Assembly: GCA_016292335.1 (NCBI GenBank)
Contig: JAECRX010000178.1
Coordinates: forward strand, 1 to 12,694
Origin: Candidatus Sifarchaeum subterraneum
Lineage (GTDB): Archaea; Asgardarchaeota; Sifarchaeia; Sifarchaeales; Sifarchaeaceae
DNA length: 12,694 nt
Direction: 5' to 3'
Shown here one piece after another: positions 1-5,503 of this stretch (positions are counted from its first letter, which is position 1; every line of letters starts with the position of its first letter). Position numbers and translations under genes: made by a program. Below the pieces are notes generated by a model, which saw only the letters and a program-made list of their open reading frames with translations, was not told where the DNA came from and made no database searches.

Positions 1-247
1 TAATTTTATAAAGTGCTGTTTCTGCTTTTATTATGTCAATAAGAGCTTGGGCATCTGCAACTCTACCTGCAATGGTTGCCGCTATATGATTATCAATTTT
101 GAAAACTTTCTTTGCATGCTTATGGGCAACAAAGTATCCAGCTGTTGCTCTTCGATCTGTACCCATTACTATTCCATTTTTACTGACAATACCAATTGTG
201 GTGGTACCAGAGGTAAGGTATGGCCGCTTTGAGTCATCCAAAATCAT
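1..247 (-). CDS. psmB: Proteasome beta subunit, N-terminal part (3' end outside the window)
   Basis: This is the proteolytic subunit of the archaeal 20S proteasome, a threonine protease. Read from ATG at 247, 82 residues are visible before the window edge. A 14-residue propeptide ends in ...TSG, followed by mature TTTIGIVSKNGIVMGTDRRA. Numbering from the first mature Thr gives Thr1, Asp17, Arg19 and Lys33 (in HAKKVFKID), which are the standard catalytic positions of beta subunits. GRVADAQ follows as in the family. A ribosome binding site GAGGT (254-258) lies 6 nt before ATG, which supports this start. It is divergent from egsA. The rest of the gene lies beyond position 1. Identification is secure by motif; I infer an active subunit because all visible catalytic residues are kept. 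Confidence 0.95.
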   Translation of the reverse strand, partial: MILDDSKRPYLTSGTTTIGIVSKNGIVMGTDRRATAGYFVAHKHAKKVFKIDNHIAATIAGRVADAQALIDIIKAETALYKI

Positions 248-362
248 GTTAAAACCTCGAAAGAAATGTTTCTGAAAATGGGTTAGAAAGTAGTAAAAAT
301 CGAAAAAAATAATTCTTTTCCGTGTCGATTAATGTTGGGGTTGTATAAAAAGATTGCGAGAT

Positions 363-376
363 TTATTTAAAAATAT
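363..376 (+). promoter_or_regulatory. TATA-box-like element upstream of egsA
   Basis: The AT-rich run TTATTTAAAAATAT in the psmB-egsA intergenic space resembles an archaeal box A. Transcription would start roughly 25 nt downstream, near 395-401. This matches an ATG at 401 that opens a 26-codon frame, leaving about 95 nt before the egsA start at 496. The rest of the intergenic space (248-495) shows no other clear signal; a second TATA-like run (TATAAAA) lies at 343-349. The call rests on position and base composition only. Confidence 0.35.
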
Positions 377-495
377 GATTTATTTACTTCGGTAAAACAG
401 ATGAAAAAAAGGGATGTAAAAGAAAAAATTACGCTAGATGATAACCGAAAGATACATTGTTATCCTTTGCATCTTGAATGAAAGGAGAGAAAGAT

Positions 496-1554
496 TTGCC
501 AAGAATACATAGTATGGACTTACCAAGAAAAGTTATTGTTGGGCAAGGAGTAATCAGTCAAATCGGGGATATTTGCAAGGATTTGGGATTTAAAAAGAAT
601 GTTTTAGTTTTTTCTGGGAAAAACACTATGAAAATTGCTGGAAAACATGCAATTGATTCTCTTGAAAATGTATCTTTTGATGTAGTTCAGATGATAGTAA
701 CTAGATCAGATAACGAAAATGTATTAGCTGCACAGAGAAAAATAAGAAAAGGGGTTGAGCTGGTGATTGGAGTAGGGGGAGGGAAGGTAATCGATGTTTC
801 AAAACTAGCAGCCGCAAATGAAAGAATTCCTTTCATAAGTGTTCCAACAGCAGCTAGTCACGATGGAATTGCATCATCCAGAGTATCAATAAAAGGTTCT
901 GGACCTCCCCAATCGACTGAAGCAAAAACACCTGTTGCAATTATTGCAGATACCCACATAATTGCGAACGCACCATCTCACCTTATGATCTCCGGATGTG
1001 GGGATGTGATTGCCAACGCAACAGCAGTAAGGGATTGGGAGTTTGCACATAAATTGAAAGGCGAATACTACGGTTATTATGCTGCTTCTCTTTCAGGCAT
1101 GTGTGCTAAAATAATTATTGACAATGCTAATATTATTCAAAAAATGAAGGAAAAAGAAGAAACAGTAAGAACAGTTCTTGAAGCTTTAATAAGCAGTGGT
1201 GTAGCTATGTGTATTGCTGGCTCCAGCAGACCTGCCAGTGGTTCAGAACACCTCTTCTCCCATGCGTTAGATCTGATTGCCCCTAACTGCGCCTTACATG
1301 GTGAGCAATGTGGAGTGGGTACTATCATGATGATGTATTTGCATGGAGGTCCTTGGGAGAAAATCCGAGATGCTCTTAGAGATATTGGTGCTCCGACAAC
1401 TGCAAAAGAATTAGGGCTAGAGGACAAGTTGATAATTAAGGCATTAAGCATCGCACACACAATTCGAGATAGATTTACCATTTTAAGCGAAAATGGATTG
1501 ACCCCGAATGCTGCAGAAAAGCTTGCAAAAATAACAAGGGTAATCGAATATTGA
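496..1554 (+). CDS. egsA: sn-Glycerol-1-phosphate dehydrogenase
   Basis: EgsA reduces dihydroxyacetone phosphate to sn-glycerol-1-phosphate with NAD(P)H and so commits carbon to archaeal membrane lipids; it is a cytosolic, metal-dependent enzyme. The 352-residue product has the family's nucleotide-binding GGGKVIDVSKLAA (from residue 94), the SVPTAASHDG loop, GCGDVIANATAV with a metal-ligand Asp near 170, and the His-bearing SEHLFSHALD and LHGEQ segments (about 250-270). I chose TTG at 496 because AAAGGAGAG (481-489) is placed as a ribosome binding site and the protein then begins MPRIHSMDLPRKV. An ATG at 478 would put that site inside the gene. The stop codon overlaps the ribosome binding site of the next gene (UPF0179), so the two are probably co-transcribed. 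Confidence 0.93.
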   Translation: MPRIHSMDLPRKVIVGQGVISQIGDICKDLGFKKNVLVFSGKNTMKIAGKHAIDSLENVSFDVVQMIVTRSDNENVLAAQRKIRKGVELVIGVGGGKVIDVSKLAAANERIPFISVPTAASHDGIASSRVSIKGSGPPQSTEAKTPVAIIADTHIIANAPSHLMISGCGDVIANATAVRDWEFAHKLKGEYYGYYAASLSGMCAKIIIDNANIIQKMKEKEETVRTVLEALISSGVAMCIAGSSRPASGSEHLFSHALDLIAPNCALHGEQCGVGTIMMMYLHGGPWEKIRDALRDIGAPTTAKELGLEDKLIIKALSIAHTIRDRFTILSENGLTPNAAEKLAKITRVIEY

Positions 1555-1567
1555 GGAGGAAACAGGT

Positions 1568-2002
1568 ATAACGATCACACTGATTGGAACTAAACAAGCA
1601 AAAAAGGGTTATCGCTTCATTCACCAAGGTCCTGCAGTTGATTGTGGTGGTTGTTCACTTATCCGACAATGCATGAATAATCTTGAAGTCGGAAGAATCT
1701 ACAAAGTTGTGCAAGTACGTGATATTGAACATCCTTGCAAGATCCATGATCTCGTTCGTGTAGTGGAAGTGAAGGAAAGTGAGATCGAAGCCACAATTGA
1801 CACAAAAACAGCTTATGAAGGTGCTATAATCGTTTATGAACCACAACAATGTAGGAATTATTCTTGCGCATTTATAGGAAAGTGTAAGCCAGAAGGGCTG
1901 AAGGATGGAGATAAATGTAAAATTCTTGAGATTAAAAACAAATTAGGTGGATCCTGCAGCCTTGGAAAAAATTTAACTCTTGTGAAATTATTGCGAATTT
2001 AA
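1568..2002 (+). CDS. UPF0179 family cysteine-rich protein, apparent ATA start
   Basis: This is an archaeal protein of unknown function. The first conventional start (ATG, 1673) gives only 109 residues and drops the family's N-terminal region. The same frame is open upstream to a TAA at 1541, but contains no ATG, GTG or TTG. Reading from ATA at 1568 adds 35 residues beginning (M)TITLIGTKQAKKGYRF and DCGGC...C, which match the usual UPF0179 N-terminus and give the expected length of about 144 residues. A strong ribosome binding site GAGGAGG (1553-1559) sits 8 nt before ATA. Cysteines at 26, 29, 35, 57, 95, 100, 106, 117 and 130 suggest a metal or Fe-S site; that is inference. It follows egsA in an apparent operon. 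Its TAA overlaps the stop of the convergent FKBP gene by 4 nt. Confidence 0.85.
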   Translation: MTITLIGTKQAKKGYRFIHQGPAVDCGGCSLIRQCMNNLEVGRIYKVVQVRDIEHPCKIHDLVRVVEVKESEIEATIDTKTAYEGAIIVYEPQQCRNYSCAFIGKCKPEGLKDGDKCKILEIKNKLGGSCSLGKNLTLVKLLRI

Positions 2003-2757
2003 TCTTCCTTCTCATACTTTTCTATGAAAAAGACTGGTTTTTCGATAATGAATCTTTGAATATCCCTTGCAATGCCCTTTTTGGCGAATTGTAGTCCTTC
2101 CATTAGAAATGTTTCTTCAGGAAGATAGATTTCAATCCCTCTTTCTACATTTTCAACTTCTATTTCTTCTAAATTTACCGGTATTCTACGACTTACTAAA
2201 GCTTTTAGTTTTTCCTCTTCAGTTCGAAGAATCTCTTTTACCGTTACATCGTATATCAATGTTTTCCCAGCTAAGGGGTGATTTAAATCGAGGCGAATTC
2301 TACCACCACTGACACTTGTAATTGTTGCTGGTATTCCTTTGTAATTAATTATCATTCCTGTTCTAGGACGAATTCCTTGTTTCCGAAATTCTCGGATAGG
2401 AATGGTTTTTGATTTTTCGGCAACCCTTTGGCCAAAAGCTTTTTCTGGAGGAATTTCTAATTTCTTTTCTTCACCTTCAGTAAATCCCACTAGTCCTTCA
2501 TCAACCCCTTCAATCATCCATCCTTCCCCAACAACAATAAACCTTGGTTGATAAGTTCCATCTTCTCTGTAAATCTTTTCTTTCTTTGCGACATCTTCCA
2601 AAGTTAAATCAACTATTTCATTTGTATCCTTAACTCTGGCTACAAAATCGATGAAAATGAAAGCTCCCTTTTCGACAGAAGAAGTTTTTGCATCTTTCTC
2701 TTCTGTTTCTGCTTTCTTTTCGACAACAGAAGTTCCTATATCCTTTTCTTCAGACAT
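1999..2757 (-). CDS. Long archaeal FKBP-type peptidyl-prolyl cis-trans isomerase
   Basis: It isomerises prolyl bonds and probably acts as a cytosolic chaperone. The 252-residue product starts with a charged, low-complexity 30-residue segment (Glu, Lys, Ser rich). The FKBP fold follows: KGAFIFIDFVARVKD, then FIVVGEGWMIEGVDEGLVG, EGEEKKLEIPPEKAFG and the closing strand LDLNHPLAGKTLIYDVTV near 157-173. The segment at about 105-150 is the insert-in-flap domain, and residues 180-252 form the extra C-terminal domain seen in long archaeal FKBPs. ATG at 2757 is preceded closely by GGGAG. The inserted IsrB unit ends only about 35 bp upstream of this start, so the gene's promoter is either squeezed into that gap or replaced by read-through from the element. 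Confidence 0.92.
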   Translation of the reverse strand: MSEEKDIGTSVVEKKAETEEKDAKTSSVEKGAFIFIDFVARVKDTNEIVDLTLEDVAKKEKIYREDGTYQPRFIVVGEGWMIEGVDEGLVGFTEGEEKKLEIPPEKAFGQRVAEKSKTIPIREFRKQGIRPRTGMIINYKGIPATITSVSGGRIRLDLNHPLAGKTLIYDVTVKEILRTEEEKLKALVSRRIPVNLEEIEVENVERGIEIYLPEETFLMEGLQFAKKGIARDIQRFIIEKPVFFIEKYEKED

Positions 2758-2775
2758 TACACTCCCACTCGAAAT

Positions 2776-2788
2776 GTTTTTTTAACCC
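2776..2788 (-). promoter_or_regulatory. Possible FKBP promoter between the element end and the gene
   Basis: On the minus strand the 30 bp between the element edge and the FKBP start contain GGTTAAAAAAAC, a box A-like run about 20-30 nt before ATG 2757. If functional, transcription would start at or just before the start codon. It would also mean the element inserted immediately upstream of the promoter without destroying it. This is inferred from position and composition only. Confidence 0.3.
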
Positions 2789-2816
2789 ATCTTGACAATT
2801 CGCTCGCTTCACGCTA

Positions 2817-2848
2817 TCCCTCCGCAGGGAAGCTCCCCCTTTAAAGGG
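2817..2848 (-). repeat. Hairpins at the 3' (right) end of the isrB unit
   Basis: Two inverted repeats sit at the isrB 3' end. The perfect 12-bp palindrome CCCTTTAAAGGG (2837-2848) contains the isrB stop codon TAA. Next to it is a 5-bp stem TCCCT/AGGGA with a 4-nt loop (2817-2830). Subterminal imperfect hairpins are what IS200/IS605 transposases recognise, so these are candidate right-end recognition structures; they could also act in transcript 3' end formation. Confidence 0.5.
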
Positions 2849-3875
2849 TGAGAGGAACTGCGGCATACATAATTTGTTGATTAAATAATCTGATACATTC
2901 TTCCGGTTTAGCTTTTTGAGTGAACCTTTTATTATCCAAATTGTATGCATGTAGAGATATTCTGCTATTTCTATATCCACCCACTCTAGCTAATCTTCCA
3001 TTATACAGCACAACATCGTTCTTCTTGAATGGTGGTAAACTATTTGATCCACCTTCTCGGGGTCTCTCTCCACCTTTCTTAAACTGAATCTTATGCAGCT
3101 GTCTTCTCCTGTTCTGATATCTCTTCCACACAAAGAAACTAGGTGTTGTTAGATCTTTGGTATTTACTATCTGAGTTGCTAACACCATAGCATCAACTGC
3201 ATGAGAATTTGGAGTTCTTTGAGACTTTCTGCCATCTTTCTTCAAGCCAAGTTCTTCTCTGAGCTCTGATGTTTCTATTCCAGTATAGATATGAACTGGT
3301 TTACCGCTCCATAGTAGCAATTGATTGTACAGTTTTGCCTTACCAATTTCGACTGTGGAGAAGTACTTTCCCCACCTCTTCTTGTAGTGATTGAATCTGA
3401 CATCCTCTACCGCAAAGTCAGTAATGGGGTAGAGTTTTCTCAGTTCTTCTATTACTTTCAAACGGAATTCGACTTTAGCTCTTTGTTCTGGAGCCAACCA
3501 ACCTTCAGCTCTTTTTCTGTTATTAAATCTCTTAGGTCTTCTTCTATACTTCCTATATCTTCTACCTCTTCTCAAAATTCTTCTCTGACTCATCTTCTTG
3601 CTGATTCCTTTTGGCAGTTCGGCCATTCCTGTGATTTGCACTTTCTCTTTAGTATTAATAGAGATACCATCAAATTTGGCGCCAGGGTCTAACCCTAGAC
3701 ACATATATTGTTTTTTGTTGAACTGAGAAGTTGGATCAAAGGTGAGTTGAATATAGAATATCCCTAATTTATTCCATTTTTTCGCTGCTAGACCCCTCTT
3801 CAGCAATTTTCTTGCCTTTGAAGGTTTACACGGCATTAATGGTTTTCCACTTTTACTGACTACGGGTACATACAT
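2841..3875 (-). CDS. isrB: IsrB-like RNA-guided nuclease (RRXRR + split RuvC, no HNH)
   Basis: The 344-residue product belongs to the IscB/IsrB group of transposon-encoded proteins related to Cas9. An RRXRR (PLMP) domain opens it (VSKSGKPLMPCKPSKARKLL). RuvC-I follows with Asp63 in CLGLDPG, then an arginine-rich bridge helix (about 97-125), RuvC-II with Glu157 in FAVEDVRFN, and RuvC-III with His225 and Asp228 in SHAVDAMVLA. Only about 50 residues separate RuvC-II and RuvC-III, so there is no HNH domain; this marks IsrB rather than IscB and predicts an omega-RNA-guided nickase. A basic C-terminal region with VGGYRNSRISL follows. I chose ATG 3875, which begins MYVPVVSKSGKPLMP and has GAGGAGG 11 nt upstream. 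An earlier ATG at 3923 lies inside the putative RNA. All RuvC acidic residues are kept, so it looks intact. Confidence 0.9.
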   Translation of the reverse strand: MYVPVVSKSGKPLMPCKPSKARKLLKRGLAAKKWNKLGIFYIQLTFDPTSQFNKKQYMCLGLDPGAKFDGISINTKEKVQITGMAELPKGISKKMSQRRILRRGRRYRKYRRRPKRFNNRKRAEGWLAPEQRAKVEFRLKVIEELRKLYPITDFAVEDVRFNHYKKRWGKYFSTVEIGKAKLYNQLLLWSGKPVHIYTGIETSELREELGLKKDGRKSQRTPNSHAVDAMVLATQIVNTKDLTTPSFFVWKRYQNRRRQLHKIQFKKGGERPREGGSNSLPPFKKNDVVLYNGRLARVGGYRNSRISLHAYNLDNKRFTQKAKPEECIRLFNQQIMYAAVPLTL

Positions 3876-3883
3876 ATCGGTTA

Positions 3884-4121
3884 CGACCTCCTCATAGAGG
3901 AGGAGTTTAGCGCCCTTCGACAAGCCGAATCGGGCTTAGCCCTTTCCTTAAGGACGTGGCATTGAGTGGTTCTGCCGAAGAGGACGGGACTAGGGCACGG
4001 ATCCCGACGTTCTTATAGCCCGAAACGGGTAGTTCCAAACCAGAATTGGATCTGAGTCTAGTCACCTCTCGCGTTGCTACCACCATCGCAAACTCCGTCC
4101 TTCAGGGCGGAGTAGTTGACG
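3884..4121 (-). ncRNA. Putative omega RNA of the isrB unit
   Basis: Immediately upstream of isrB, on the same strand, lie about 240 bp that are clearly more GC-rich than the flanks and full of short hairpins. In transcript order these are CTCCG...CGGAG (4093-4112), TCCAA...TTGGA (4034-4050), CCCG/CGGG (4019-4029), CGGGA...TCCCG (in 3980-4010), AAGCC...GGCTT (in 3920-3940) and GAGGAGG with its complement (3887-3903). IscB/IsrB omega RNAs are encoded in this position, with the guide at the 5' end taken from the flanking DNA. The guide would therefore be the AT-rich sequence just above 4121-4131, including GATAAGAAAAAATCGTCAAG. Both ends are estimates; the fold was judged by eye only. Confidence 0.72.
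3887..3903 (-). promoter_or_regulatory. Hairpin sequestering the isrB ribosome binding site
   Basis: CCTCCTC and GAGGAGG form a perfect 7-bp stem with a 3-nt loop. On the transcript the 3' arm is the ribosome binding site (SD) of isrB, 11 nt before ATG 3875. When the stem forms at the 3' end of the putative omega RNA, the site is hidden. This could couple RNA folding, or protein binding to the RNA, to isrB translation. Confidence 0.6.
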
Positions 4122-4139
4122 CTATCTTGACGATTTTTT

Positions 4140-4408
4140 CTTATCGTATCAAAAAAAAATTCCATTAAAAAAATTTCGTAATAATTAAGTTTTCTGTGGT
4201 CAGAAGAGTGGTTTTTCCAATGTTTGATCCTTTACTCGATTATTTTTGAATATTCTTTGATGTTTGTTTGCCTTTTCATCTCAAAAACGGAAATAGTTAT
4301 CTTTTCTTTCCGTTGCAATTGATTTTGTTGTGTGTTTTTTTAATGAAATAGAATGTGAAAAATGTGCGGATATGGGCTAATTAACCACAAAATTTCCTTG
4401 ATAAAAAA
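4140..4408. other. Gene-free AT-rich gap between the isrB unit and hypC
   Basis: I see no coding frame of note here. The stretch holds long A and T runs near 4137-4175 and an 8-bp inverted repeat AACGGAAA (4286-4293) / TTTCCGTT (4307-4314) with a 13-nt loop. A T-run follows shortly after (4336-4342). The repeat could be a terminator stem or a binding site; no neighbouring gene makes one more likely. The part next to 4131 would be the DNA from which the omega-RNA guide is copied. Confidence 0.4.
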
Positions 4409-4417
4409 CTTTAAATT
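4409..4417 (+). promoter_or_regulatory. TATA-like box of hypC
   Basis: CTTTAAATT preceded by an A-run lies about 60 nt before the hypC start, where an archaeal box A would give transcription from about 4435-4442. It is followed directly by an inverted repeat (4419-4440). The call is by position and composition only. Confidence 0.4.
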
Positions 4418-4418
4418 G

Positions 4419-4440
4419 CTCAATTCTCTGTAAAATTGAG
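4419..4440 (+). repeat. Inverted repeat between hypC promoter and ribosome binding site
   Basis: CTCAATT and AATTGAG are perfect 7-bp arms around an 8-nt centre. They cover the expected transcription start of hypC, the usual place for an archaeal repressor site, and could alternatively form a hairpin in a short 5' leader. Which of these applies cannot be told from sequence. Confidence 0.45.
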
Positions 4441-4470
4441 GAATCTATCTGTTCCTAAGAGGTGGATAAG

Positions 4471-4707
4471 TTGTGCCTTGCCATACCCGCACAGATCACA
4501 GAAATCATCTCCGATGAAACAGCTATTGTTGACTTTGGGGGAGTTAAACGAGAGATCTCAACTATTTTAGTTTCTGATCAAAACCTACAACCCGGTACAT
4601 GGGTATATGTTCACACAGGCTATGCTATCAGCGTATTAGACGAAAAAGATGCAAGAGAAAGCCTAGAACTTTGGCAAGAAATTTTTGAATTAGAGGAAAA
4701 ATTATAA
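4471..4707 (+). CDS. hypC: HypC/HybG/HupF family hydrogenase maturation chaperone
   Basis: HypC-type proteins carry the Fe(CN)2CO group with HypD during [NiFe]-hydrogenase assembly. The 78-residue product begins MCLAIPAQI, the family signature in which the Cys after the removed Met is essential. It also has VDFGGVKREIS and VYVHTGYAISVLDE, typical of the small OB-like fold. The start must be TTG at 4471 because it puts Cys at position 2; AGAGGTG (4458-4464) lies 6 nt upstream. A GTG at 4462 lies inside that site and would add MDK before the TTG codon. No other hyp or hydrogenase gene is present in the window, so this is an orphan copy here. The client hydrogenase is unknown. Confidence 0.92.
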   Translation: MCLAIPAQITEIISDETAIVDFGGVKREISTILVSDQNLQPGTWVYVHTGYAISVLDEKDARESLELWQEIFELEEKL

Positions 4708-4743
4708 TCGCTCAAGTGTTTCATTTTCCAAGTAAACCATTTC

Positions 4744-5340
4744 TCACTTCCTCTTTTTGTTCAAAAGTATATCCAGATAAGCTCTACGTTCGCATCTACG
4801 GACATCGACATTAATTTTGTATAAGAGTTCTAAAAGTTCCTGTTTCTTCTTTTCTACTTCTTCAATACTGAAAGCTGAGGTTTCCAGTTCAATAAAATGT
4901 CCATCTATCCCTCGAACAAGGTCGATTGTTAGTTCTATATCCCCTAATTTGTATATTTTTCTCTCTTTTTCGACTGTTTCGACTGGGGTGAAGCCCAAAT
5001 TTTCAAAAATTTTTTTTGTTTTATCGAAATCCTTTATCTTGATTTTAATTTCTTCTCTTGTTTTGTCAATGTCTTTTTCAAAAAACTTAGGACCTTTCCA
5101 AGAAAGTATGTAGTTATCTTCTTTCTTCTCATTTTCATGTTCTTCAATAATTTCTCTCAATCTTAGTGCTTCATCAGTTACAGCAAAATCTCTTTCTGGG
5201 GAGTTAAAATATAAATCTCTTTGTTGAACTTTTTCTATAAAGATGGCGTTAAGATCTCCTAATTTTTTTAATATTTGAGGTAGATCATCCTCTTCAATTC
5301 TGACTTTAACTTCCACTTCAATTAATTGATCTTTTGTCAA
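4744..5340 (-). CDS. CYTH domain protein (CyaB / class IV adenylate cyclase-like)
   Basis: The 198-residue product carries the CYTH hallmark ExExK at Glu8, Glu10 and Lys12 (IEVEVKV). Further tunnel-lining charged residues follow: RDLYFNSP, EALRLREI, LSWKGPK, TREEIKIKI, EKERKIYKL, IELTIDLVRGIDGHFIELET and the C-terminal RAYLDILL. Family members bind a triphosphate and divalent metal inside a beta-tunnel. Archaeal homologues are usually annotated CyaB, but many CYTH proteins are triphosphatases, so I do not assign cyclase activity. The start is TTG 5340, with GAGGT about 7 nt upstream. It converges with hypC (36 nt between stops) and diverges from the isoaspartyl methyltransferase gene. Confidence 0.88.
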   Translation of the reverse strand: MTKDQLIEVEVKVRIEEDDLPQILKKLGDLNAIFIEKVQQRDLYFNSPERDFAVTDEALRLREIIEEHENEKKEDNYILSWKGPKFFEKDIDKTREEIKIKIKDFDKTKKIFENLGFTPVETVEKERKIYKLGDIELTIDLVRGIDGHFIELETSAFSIEEVEKKKQELLELLYKINVDVRRCERRAYLDILLNKKRK

Positions 5341-5376
5341 GAAAAAGACCTCAATTTTAATCGATTATTAGGAATG

Positions 5377-5415
5377 TACTGTTTTAAAGAAATAGCCCCA
5401 CTTTACTGTTTTAAA
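5377..5415. repeat. Duplicated 12-mer in the divergent cyaB-pcm promoter region
   Basis: TACTGTTTTAAA occurs exactly twice, at 5377-5388 and 5404-5415, 27 bp apart in the same orientation. Both copies contain a TTTTAAA core that resembles an archaeal TATA box. They lie between two divergently transcribed genes, so they may be duplicated promoters or regulator sites; the sequence alone does not decide. Confidence 0.4.
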
Positions 5416-5503
5416 TGTATCATCACCAGAAAAGTCTGGAAAGAGCCAACTTGGCACCTATTGTTCATCCCTAAAATCCTAAAATTATTAATGATTGATT
5501 AAA

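Larger units (their letters stand above)
2789..4131 (-). mobile_element. IS200/IS605-like non-autonomous unit carrying isrB and omega RNA
   Basis: The unit has an isrB-type gene, a GC-rich structured region upstream of it and hairpins downstream, set in AT-rich flanks; there is no tnpA transposase. The 8-mer ATCTTGAC occurs at both edges (2789-2796 and 4124-4131), and ACGCTATC also occurs near both (2811-2818 and 4119-4126). The period between the edge repeats is 1335 bp. IS200/IS605 elements do not normally make target duplications, so these repeats more likely mark cleavage-site and guide sequences recognised by a TnpA supplied in trans; that is inference. The exact ends cannot be fixed without an empty site. 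The downstream end carries a palindrome (2837-2848) and a TCCCT/AGGGA hairpin (2817-2830). Confidence 0.75.

Noticed and set aside
47..232. 61-codon Cys-rich plus-strand frame at the left edge
   Set aside because: It is antisense to the clear proteasome beta subunit coding sequence.
2750..2980. 76-codon minus-strand frame across the isrB 3' end
   Set aside because: It overlaps isrB in another frame and runs through the terminal hairpins, with no motif; it is a shadow frame.
3876..3923. ATG 3923 as the isrB start (16 extra residues)
   Set aside because: The extra residues lie in the putative omega RNA and its last hairpin. ATG 3875 has its own strong ribosome binding site and gives the normal RRXRR N-terminus.
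4462..4470. GTG 4462 as the hypC start
   Set aside because: It lies inside the ribosome binding site and would move the essential Cys from position 2 to position 5.
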